Shown here in pieces: positions 1 to 9,485 of a stretch of DNA of 9,485 nt; within the stretch, counting starts at the first letter, position 1; the number at the start of each line of letters is the position of its first letter. The position numbers were made by a program, and so were the translations under genes. The DNA comes from Burkholderiales bacterium RIFCSPHIGHO2_12_FULL_61_11 (GTDB lineage: Bacteria > Pseudomonadota > Gammaproteobacteria > Burkholderiales > Burkholderiaceae_C): NCBI GenBank assembly GCA_001770785.1, contig MERZ01000086.1:1-9485 (forward strand), in the 5' to 3' direction. The notes beneath the pieces were generated by a model, which was not told the origin of the DNA, did no database searches, and saw nothing but the letters and a program-made list of their open reading frames with translations.

Positions 1-1300
<1,300 letters not shown>

Positions 1301-1369
1301 TTTTCTATTGGAAACATAGCTTCTTGCGCCCGCATTTACTGCGCTATAGCCACTTTTTATTCATCACCC

Positions 1370-1375
1370 AAGGAG
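1370..1375 (+). promoter_or_regulatory. Shine-Dalgarno of fba
   Basis: AAGGAG stands 6 bases before the ATG at 1382, confirming that start over the many internal ATGs. Confidence 0.75.
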
Positions 1376-1381
1376 ATTTTC

Positions 1382-2419
1382 ATGGCCTTTGTTTCCCTTC
1401 GTCAAGTACTCGATCACGCTGCTGAGCATGGCTATGGCGTGCCCGCCTTCAACGTCAACAACCTGGAGCAGATCCAGGCCATCATGGAAGCCGCGCAGGC
1501 CACTGACAGCCCGGTCATCCTGCAGGCTTCGGCGGGTGCACGCAAGTACGCAGGCGAGGCTTACCTGCGCCACATGATGCTGGCAGCGGTGGAAAGCCAC
1601 CCCGACATTCCCGTGGTGCTGCACCAGGACCACGGCACCACGGCGGCGGTGTGCATTCAATCCATCCGCTCTGGCTTTACCAGCGTGATGATGGACGGCT
1701 CGCTGATGGGCGATGGCAAGACGCCCGCCAGCTACGACTACAACGTCGATGTGACGCGCCGCGTCGGCGAAATGGCGCATGCCGTTGGCGTGTCGGTCGA
1801 GGGTGAACTCGGTTGCCTGGGCAGTCTGGAAACCGGCGAGGCAGGTGAAGAAGATGGGGTGGGTGCTGCGGGCAAGCTCACGCACGACATGATGCTGACC
1901 GACCCGGTGCAGGCCAAAGACTTTGTGGCAAAAACCGGCGTTGATGCGCTGGCCATCGCCATTGGCACCAGCCACGGCGCCTACAAATTCACGCGCAAGC
2001 CCACCGGCGACATTTTGGCGATGGATCGCATCGTGGCCATTCATGCGCAGATTCCAGATACCCATCTGGTGATGCACGGGTCTAGCAGCGTGCCGCAGGA
2101 GTGGCTGGCCATCATTCGCCAGTACGGTGGCGACATCAAGGAAACCTACGGCGTGCCGGTGGAGGAAATCCAGCGCGGCATCAAAAGCGGCGTGCGCAAG
2201 GTCAATATCGACACCGACATTCGCCTTGCCATGACCGGTGCCATGCGCCAGTTGTTGGCCCAACAGCCCAGTGAGTTTGATCCACGCAAGGCACTGGTGG
2301 CTGCCAAGAATGCAGCGGCAGGCATCTGCAAGGCGCGATTTGAAGCATTTGGTTGCGCGGGCCAAGGCAGCCGCATCAAGCCGGTCAACCTGGATGCCAT
2401 GGCGGCGCGCTACGCTTGA
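1382..2419 (+). CDS. fba: Class II fructose-1,6-bisphosphate aldolase (zinc-dependent, CbbA/FbaA-like)
   Basis: The 345-residue product reversibly cleaves fructose-1,6-bisphosphate to dihydroxyacetone phosphate and glyceraldehyde-3-phosphate; related Calvin-cycle forms also act on sedoheptulose-1,7-bisphosphate. The class II signature is clear: HQDH at residues 81-84 (catalytic Asp83 and zinc ligand His84), VEGELG around 139-144 (metal-site Glu), GTSHGAYK with His198, MHGSSS with His232 (zinc ligands), and NIDTD at 275-279 for the substrate phosphate. The length and these motifs fit the ~345-residue type found in Burkholderiales and autotrophs, not the longer E. coli FbaA type. The start at 1382 is supported by AAGGAG at 1370-1375. 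The 81-bp gap after pgk is AT-rich and contains TTGCGC (1324) and TATAGC (1345) only 15 bases apart, a poor promoter candidate; co-transcription with pgk is as likely. Confidence 0.97.
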   Translation: MAFVSLRQVLDHAAEHGYGVPAFNVNNLEQIQAIMEAAQATDSPVILQASAGARKYAGEAYLRHMMLAAVESHPDIPVVLHQDHGTTAAVCIQSIRSGFTSVMMDGSLMGDGKTPASYDYNVDVTRRVGEMAHAVGVSVEGELGCLGSLETGEAGEEDGVGAAGKLTHDMMLTDPVQAKDFVAKTGVDALAIAIGTSHGAYKFTRKPTGDILAMDRIVAIHAQIPDTHLVMHGSSSVPQEWLAIIRQYGGDIKETYGVPVEEIQRGIKSGVRKVNIDTDIRLAMTGAMRQLLAQQPSEFDPRKALVAAKNAAAGICKARFEAFGCAGQGSRIKPVNLDAMAARYA

Positions 2420-2595
2420 CGTGGATGCGGCGGTTGGGGCGCTTGATGTGCTTCAGACCGCCACGGTGTCAATGTCACGCCGTTTTCGGTTGGCGCGTCG
2501 CAGCGCCAGCACTGAACAAGCGGGAATCGCCGATTTGCCATTGGTCTAATAGCTGTTGACGCCCGTCCTGATTTGGCTACACGCCTGGATGGCTG

Positions 2596-2637
2596 AAAAA
2601 AAAGGCAAGAAAAGCCGTTGCCTTCTTGCCTGTTTTA
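2596..2637. terminator. Probable bidirectional intrinsic terminator between fba and rhlE
   Basis: A perfect 9-bp stem is formed by AGGCAAGAA (2603-2611) and TTCTTGCCT (2623-2631), with an 11-base loop. It is preceded by an A8 run (2596-2603, one base in the stem) and followed by GTTTTA. Read leftward, this is a hairpin followed by a long U tract, a good intrinsic terminator for the helicase gene that ends 42 bases away. Read rightward, the U tract is shorter (four T after a G), so it is a weaker terminator for gap-pgk-fba. The position between two convergent genes fits both uses. The rest of 2420-2678 shows no gene; a small hairpin TGGCGC/GCGCCA (2491-2508) has no T tract. Confidence 0.75.
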
Positions 2638-2678
2638 GATCGCCCGATGGTCAGTCACCGGGCGCTGGCTTGCGCGGC

Positions 2679-4424
<1,746 letters not shown>

Positions 4425-4808
4425 GGTGTTGCGCTTAGGGCGCGCTTTAGATCGGCCTGTTGGGTGCTTTGTTTGAAGCAACCCGCCAGTCAAAGGCAGA
4501 TGGGGTCAGAAAGTCGGGCCAAATATTTTTTATTTACACCAAAAGCAATTACTGAAAGTAATCCCCGAGATGTGCCCAAATGTTGAAGGCAACTGGAGCC
4601 AGCAACTCGGGTATTGTCGCACGGAACGATAATCAGCGTATTCACGCCAAAAACGCGCCTTGATTTGAGGCGGCGGCCCCCAAGGTATGGCGTGTGGTTT
4701 TCGTCTGCAAAGAAACCTGCAAAAAGCCTGTAAGAATCATGTGTACAGGCGGCCTGCCGTCCGTTTCTGTGGCGTTGTTTTCCCTTTTTACCAAAGTAAT
4801 TAATCCTG
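4425..4808. other. AT-rich divergent intergenic region between rhlE and ettA
   Basis: I see no credible gene in these 384 bases. They must contain the leader and promoter of rhlE (leftward) and of ettA (rightward). Bases 4501-4560 count by hand to 35% GC, far below the flanking genes. On the minus strand TTGCTT is followed 17 bases later by TATTTG inside an A/T run, a weak promoter candidate for rhlE; on the plus strand TGTAAGAAT (about 4729) and TAATTA (about 4797) are weak -10-like candidates for ettA. None is convincing enough to list separately. CAGGCGGCCTG near 4746 is a short palindrome. A TGGGGTCAG string at 4501 resembles the core of repeats seen near RAYT transposases in betaproteobacteria, but no mate is visible here. 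Confidence 0.6.
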
Positions 4809-6470
<1,662 letters not shown>

Positions 6471-6497
6471 GTGAGCAAGAAACTACCAAGGACCGGC

Positions 6498-6595
6498 GCG
6501 GCAATCCATGACTCGTCATTGCGAGCGTAGCGTGGCAATCCATGCCCCCGCCTTATCCGCGATGGATCGCCACGGCCTGCGGCCTCTCGATGACG
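6498..6595. repeat. Degenerate palindromic dispersed-type repeat (CGTCATTGCGAG family)
   Basis: The left arm CGTCATTGCGAG...GTGGCAATCCATG (6514-6544) and the right arm ATGGATCGCCACGG...CTCGATGACG (6562-6595) are imperfect inverted copies around a 17-base centre, giving a cruciform/hairpin of about 80 bases. A further partial copy, GCGGCAATCCATG (6498-6510), precedes the left arm and matches 6532-6544 with one mismatch. The sequence resembles the widespread bacterial intergenic repeat that reads CGTCATTGCGAG...GCAATCC; that identification is from memory. It fills the gap between ettA and the DUF1415 gene and could act as a transcription barrier or RNA-stabilising hairpin. It carries no coding capacity of its own. 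Confidence 0.8.
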
Positions 6596-6640
6596 GAAAT
6601 CGGTATTTTTGCAATTTCTGCCTCCCTAAGTCGTCCAGCC

Positions 6641-7177
6641 ATGACTGACCAGGAAGTTCTGGAAAAAACCCGTCACTGGTTAGAGACAGCCGTGATCGGG
6701 CTGAACCTGTGCCCGTTTGCCAAAGCGGCATATGTGAAAAATCAGGCGCGCCTGGTGGTGAGCCACGCCCGCCATGCCGACGACCTGCTGGAAGAGCTGG
6801 ATCGCGAGCTCGACCTGCTCGTGGCCACGCCTGCCGAAGAGACAGACACCACGCTGTTGATTCACCCCACGCTGTTTGATGATTTCCTGGACTTCAACGA
6901 TTTCCTGGAAATTGCCGAAGGCGTCGTCAGCGAGCATGGGCTCGAAGGCGTGCTGCAGCTGGCAAGCTTTCACCCGCAGTTCCAGTTTGATGGCACCGAG
7001 CCTGACGACATCGGCAATTACACCAACCGCGCGCCGTTTGCCATTTTGCATTTGCTGCGCGAGGAAAGCGTGGCGCGCGCGGTGGCGGTCTTTCCCGAGG
7101 CTGAAACCATTTTTGAGCAGAACATTGAGACTTTGCAAAAGTTGGGGCACAAAGGCTGGAAGGCGCTCGGGCTGTAG
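6641..7177 (+). CDS. DUF1415 domain protein
   Basis: This 178-residue soluble protein of unknown function is recognised as DUF1415 by its conserved pieces: TRHWLETAVIGLNLCPFAK near the N terminus (Cys24), LLIHPTLF at about 73-79, LASFHPQFQFDG at 108-118 and YTNRAPFAILHLLRE at 127-141. The proximity of Cys, His and Asn/Arg motifs suggests a catalytic or metal site, but that is inference. There is no signal peptide or membrane segment. I place the start at 6641 (MTDQEVLEK), which gives the family's usual N terminus. The frame is open upstream to an ATG at 6542, but that ATG is inside the palindromic repeat and the intervening residues look non-coding. No clear Shine-Dalgarno is seen. The gene lies 170 bases after ettA with the repeat between them, so it probably has its own promoter. 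Confidence 0.85.
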   Translation: MTDQEVLEKTRHWLETAVIGLNLCPFAKAAYVKNQARLVVSHARHADDLLEELDRELDLLVATPAEETDTTLLIHPTLFDDFLDFNDFLEIAEGVVSEHGLEGVLQLASFHPQFQFDGTEPDDIGNYTNRAPFAILHLLREESVARAVAVFPEAETIFEQNIETLQKLGHKGWKALGL

Positions 7178-7352
7178 CGCGGCATGCAGGCGGTCAAGCT
7201 GCCGTCTCCAGCCACTGCGCATCAAAAAAGTCCTGCTTGAGAGTGGTTAAAATTGAGCGTTTGGACTTTTGTGTGGGTCATGGACGCTGGGCGCTCGACT
7301 TACAAGAAGTGGTGGTAAACATTTTCTTGTGTCAAATTATTGGAGATTTCTT

Positions 7353-8135
7353 ATGGAAACCAGCTCGTCCACGTCGATCACATCGGGAAAGTTTGAACAG
7401 CGGGAAGAGAAGCGGCGTTCGCTTTTTTCGAGAACCTGGAGAGAATTTATTCCCAAGGTTTTTGAAGATGTTCCCCAATACTATCGTTCGGGGAATATTG
7501 TGGCGAGTCTGGGCTTGTGGGAATTGTGGGTATGGCAATTCGTCAGGACGATAGACCTGCGCCCGGGCTACCAGGCGCTCGACGTTTGTGCTGGCACCAA
7601 TGACGTCGGCATCAGGTTGCTGCAAAAACAAGCCGACATCAGTGTTACCGCGATTGACCGGAGCAAGGAAATGCAGGAGGAGGGGCAGCATCGCGCGGCA
7701 AAATACCACGTCAAGATCAAGAGCGTCATTCAGGACGTCCATACGCTTCCCTTCCCGGATAATTCCTTCGACGTGATTACGCTGCAGGCCGCCTCCCGTC
7801 ATCTCCAATTGGACAGGGTGCTGCCAGAAATTCTCCGTGTCCTCAAACCCGGCGGCCATTTCTATCACTGCGACATGCTCAAGCCGAGCACGCGCATTGT
7901 CGAATGGTTTTATCTTCGGTTTTTGCGCGTGTCAGTGGCCTTGACGGCACTTGTTTTCGGATCTACCGAGGCCTCCCGTAGCTGCGGTGAATACTTTAAA
8001 GATGCGATTGAGAATTTTTATACGCCGGAAGAGCTGTCCGAGGTATTTCGGCTCATCGGTTTTGCCAATGTGAGGTGCAGGAAGAGCATCTGGGGCGGGA
8101 TGGTCGGGTTTCACAATTCACAGAAATCCGGGTGA
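7353..8135 (+). CDS. Divergent UbiE/COQ5-like class I SAM-dependent methyltransferase
   Basis: This 260-residue protein has the layout of the ubiquinone/menaquinone C-methyltransferase UbiE but is clearly divergent. Visible pieces are the UbiE-like lead-in VFEDVPQYY...NIVASLGLWELWVW (37-61), SAM motif I as LDVCAGTNDVG (76-86), the acidic strand-2 end AIDRSKEM (100-107; Asp102), QDVHTLPFPDNSFDVITL (127-144), LRVLKPGG (161-168), and a C-terminal FYTPEELSEVFRLIGF...GGMVGFH resembling the UbiE ending. Changes against UbiE include loss of the GGTGD core of motif I, and ASRHL where UbiE has GLRNV. The N-terminal ~30 residues are charged and extra. The start at 7353 is supported by GGAG at 7342-7345; upstream in-frame residues from 7269 look non-coding. 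GC is lower than the neighbours (hand counts: 38% at 7441-7500, 50% at 7861-7920). No quinone genes adjoin it, so the substrate is unknown. Confidence 0.8.
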   Translation: METSSSTSITSGKFEQREEKRRSLFSRTWREFIPKVFEDVPQYYRSGNIVASLGLWELWVWQFVRTIDLRPGYQALDVCAGTNDVGIRLLQKQADISVTAIDRSKEMQEEGQHRAAKYHVKIKSVIQDVHTLPFPDNSFDVITLQAASRHLQLDRVLPEILRVLKPGGHFYHCDMLKPSTRIVEWFYLRFLRVSVALTALVFGSTEASRSCGEYFKDAIENFYTPEELSEVFRLIGFANVRCRKSIWGGMVGFHNSQKSG

Positions 8136-8137
8136 AT

Positions 8138-8162
8138 GCAGCGGCGGGCTGCGAACATTTTT
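8138..8162 (+). terminator. Weak candidate terminator after the methyltransferase
   Basis: Just after the stop, GCAGC (8138-8142) and GCTGC (8148-8152) can form a 5-bp stem with a 5-base loop, and a run of five T lies at 8158-8162. The stem is short and the T run starts five bases beyond it, so it is only a possibility. Confidence 0.3.
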
Positions 8163-8241
8163 CGTAGAAATATTTCACGGGTCATCGAAGGCGAGTGCTG
8201 CAGCCAGCTGTTCATTGGCTGCAAAGGTTTCGGACTTGATT

Positions 8242-8364
8242 GACGATGGAGCCAAACAGTGGGCCTATAAGGGCAAGCCGGTGTACCTCTATTCGTCCGA
8301 CACCAAGCCCGGCGAAAAGAAGGGCGACAACTTCAAGGACGTGTGGCACGTCGTCAAGCCCTGA
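8242..8364 (+). pseudogene. C-terminal remnant of a COG4315-type secreted-repeat lipoprotein (Lipoprotein_15 family)
   Basis: Forty codons ending in TGA at 8362 read DDGAKQWAYKGKPVYLYSSD followed by TKPGEKKGDNFKDVWHVVKP. This is the last repeat of the small periplasmic/lipoprotein family with the pattern QWAYKGKPLY...D..PGD..GD...VWHVV, as I know it. The full-length family has a signal peptide and several repeats over about 120-160 residues. Here nothing upstream matches: the frame is open back to a TGA at 8071, overlaps the end of the methyltransferase gene, and contains no ATG, signal peptide or lipobox. The remnant is therefore 5'-truncated and most likely not expressed as a functional protein. 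It stops 43 bases before the ECF sigma gene on the same strand, the position where I expect the intact lipoprotein gene beside such sigma/anti-sigma pairs. A sequencing or assembly break is less likely because the flanking genes are intact. Confidence 0.75.
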
Positions 8365-8407
8365 ATCGGCACGGCCCCCGCACGCTCGACTGGTCTGTGT
8401 CAGACTC

Positions 8408-8920
8408 ATGCTCGCTCAGGACGAAGCCGATATCGTGGCCTGCATTCCCAGCCTGCGCCGTTACGCGCGCGGGCTGACTGCCGACCGCGATCGTGCCGAT
8501 GATCTCGTGCAGGACACGCTTGAGCGCGCATGGAGCCGATTCTCGATGTGGCAAAAGCGCGGCGAGATCCGGGCCTGGATGTTTGGCATCATGCACAACG
8601 CATTTGTCGACCGCCTGCGGTCCCGGCGTTCGCGCCCCGAAGACAGCGCAGGCGACGCGGTGCCGGAGTTTCCCGAGCGCGCTACGCAGGCCGACCGGCT
8701 TGAAGTGCGCGACCTGGACCGGCTGCTGCAGCGGCTGCCGCGCGAGCAGCGCGAGGTGTTGCTGATGGTGGGCGTGGAAGAGCTGAGCTACCAGGAAGTG
8801 GCCGGTGCCCTCGGTGTGCCCGTGGGCACGGTGATGTCCCGGCTTTCGCGGGCGCGCGAGCGTTTGCACGCCGAAATGGAAGGACGCGAAGTGCCTGGCA
8901 GGATGCAGCGCGTCAAGTAG
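8408..8920 (+). CDS. ECF-type RNA polymerase sigma factor (sigma-70 family)
   Basis: This 170-residue protein has the two-domain ECF layout. Sigma region 2 covers about residues 11-73, with DRADDLVQDTLERAW (28-42) and the -10 recognition stretch ending in the RAWMFGIMHNAFVDRLR helix. Region 4 covers about 103-153, with LPREQREVLLMVGVEELSYQ and the helix-turn-helix YQEVAGALGVPVGTVMSRL (128-146) that reads the -35 element. No region 1.1, 3 or extra C-terminal domain is present. I choose the ATG at 8408 because homologues begin just before region 2; the open frame extends to 8240, but those residues are the out-of-frame reading of the lipoprotein remnant. There is no clear Shine-Dalgarno. A membrane anti-sigma gene follows after 3 bases, so the sigma factor is presumably held at the membrane until a signal releases it. 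The regulon and ECF group cannot be told from this window. Confidence 0.93.
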   Translation: MLAQDEADIVACIPSLRRYARGLTADRDRADDLVQDTLERAWSRFSMWQKRGEIRAWMFGIMHNAFVDRLRSRRSRPEDSAGDAVPEFPERATQADRLEVRDLDRLLQRLPREQREVLLMVGVEELSYQEVAGALGVPVGTVMSRLSRARERLHAEMEGREVPGRMQRVK

Positions 8921-8923
8921 ATC

Positions 8924-9485
8924 ATGGACGACATCAAACCCATCACCTCAAGCAAAACGGCACCCATCACCGAAGCCGATCTGCATGCGTACGTTGATCG
9001 GCAATTGACGGCGGCACGTCGTATCGACGTTGAGCAATTTCTGGCGAGCCGACCCGACGAGCGCAAGCGGGTACTGGAGTGGCAGCGCCAAAACCACGAA
9101 CTGAAGGCGTGGCTTGATCCCGTGATGCGCGAGCCGCTGCCCCTTCGCTTGCCCTTGAAACCAGAGGCGACGGCTTGGCCTTGGCGCGGTCTGGCGGCGG
9201 GTATTGTGATTGCCGTGCTCAGTGCCAGCTCGGCCTGGTTTCTTCGTGGCGCGGTGGATGGCGGCGCCGCACGTCTTGCCTCCGTCAATTCCAGTCAATT
9301 GACGGGCTTTGCCCAGCGTGCCGCGGTGGCGCATGTGGTTTTCAGCCCGGATGCCCGCCGACCGGTGGAACTGGGCGCCGACCAGGAGCAGGCACTGGTG
9401 ACCTGGCTGAGCAAGCGGCTCGGCAAGCCGGTGCACGCGCCTGCCTTGAGTGCCATTGGCTACGAATTGGTGGGCGGCCGCCTGC
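8924..9485 (+). CDS. Membrane anti-sigma factor (partial, runs off the window)
   Basis: The frame is open from the ATG at 8924 to the end of the window (187 codons plus one base) with no stop. The N-terminal ~85 residues are cytoplasmic and start with the anti-sigma pattern ITEADLHAYVDRQLTAAR (15-32), followed by a helical segment with FLASRPDERKRVLEWQRQN. One membrane span lies at about 88-107 (GLAAGIVIAVLSASSAWFL), bordered by Trp/Arg. The periplasmic part contains AHVVFSPDARRPVEL, EQALVTWLSKRLGKPV and GYELVGGRL, a pattern I recall from COG5662-type transmembrane regulators. No cysteine occurs in the visible protein, so the zinc HxxxCxxC motif of redox-type anti-sigmas is absent. It is 3 bases after the sigma gene stop and so almost surely co-translated with it. 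It probably binds and silences that sigma factor. The C terminus is missing only because the window ends. Confidence 0.9.
   Translation, partial: MDDIKPITSSKTAPITEADLHAYVDRQLTAARRIDVEQFLASRPDERKRVLEWQRQNHELKAWLDPVMREPLPLRLPLKPEATAWPWRGLAAGIVIAVLSASSAWFLRGAVDGGAARLASVNSSQLTGFAQRAAVAHVVFSPDARRPVELGADQEQALVTWLSKRLGKPVHAPALSAIGYELVGGRL

Noticed and set aside
1364..2365. Long minus-strand open frame opposite the aldolase gene
   Set aside because: This is a shadow of fba created by high-GC codon bias; the His/Ala/Gly-rich product matches nothing I know.
2491..2508. Hairpin TGGCGC/GCGCCA downstream of fba as a terminator
   Set aside because: The stem is 6 bp with no following T tract; the hairpin at 2603-2631 is a much better candidate.
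4494..4540. TGGGGTCAG string resembling a RAYT-associated repeat
   Set aside because: No inverted partner or transposase is visible, and the match is too short to call.
7229..7260. TAAAAT at 7248 as a -10 element for the methyltransferase
   Set aside because: No acceptable -35 hexamer lies 16-18 bases upstream, so I could not support a promoter call.
7353..8135. Methyltransferase as RquA (rhodoquinone biosynthesis)
   Set aside because: The protein follows the UbiE layout, including the SLG..W lead-in and the GG.V..H ending, which does not match RquA as I recall it.
8240..8407. N-terminal extension of the ECF sigma factor from an ATG at 8240
   Set aside because: These codons are the shifted reading of the lipoprotein remnant, and the sigma domains begin just after 8408.

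Overview
The window looks like a chromosomal segment of a betaproteobacterium, most likely Burkholderiales/Comamonadaceae (Polaromonas- or Rhodoferax-like). This is inferred from the high GC content of the genes, the close fit of the EttA, class II aldolase and RhlE-type helicase sequences to that group as I remember them, and the order gap-pgk-fba. No database search was possible. Most of the window is housekeeping. I see no defence system, CRISPR array, insertion sequence, rRNA or tRNA.

Region 1 (1-2419, + strand) is a glycolysis/Calvin-cycle block. It holds the last 32 codons of glyceraldehyde-3-phosphate dehydrogenase, then phosphoglycerate kinase (start overlapping the gap stop as ATGA), then class II fructose-bisphosphate aldolase after an 81-bp AT-rich gap. 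Region 2 (2420-4424) carries a convergent minus-strand gene for a RhlE-type DEAD-box RNA helicase with a long Gly/Arg/Asn/Ser-rich tail. A hairpin at 2603-2631 with an A tract on one side and a T tract on the other separates it from fba.

Region 3 (4425-4808) is an AT-rich divergent intergenic region that must hold the promoters of rhlE (leftward) and ettA (rightward). EttA (4809-6470) is an ABC-F ATPase of the translating ribosome. Region 4 (6471-7177) holds a degenerate palindromic dispersed-type repeat and a DUF1415 gene. Region 5 (7353-8135) is a lower-GC gene for a divergent UbiE/COQ5-like methyltransferase.

Region 6 (8242-9485) begins with the isolated C-terminal 40 codons of a COG4315-type secreted-repeat lipoprotein, which has lost its 5' part. 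It continues with an ECF sigma factor gene and a membrane anti-sigma factor gene that runs off the window. The anti-sigma gene has no cysteines in its visible part, so it is not a zinc/redox type. The most interesting area is 7178-8364, where a lower-GC methyltransferase gene lies directly against a beheaded lipoprotein gene that probably once led the sigma/anti-sigma operon. This suggests a past insertion/deletion event.
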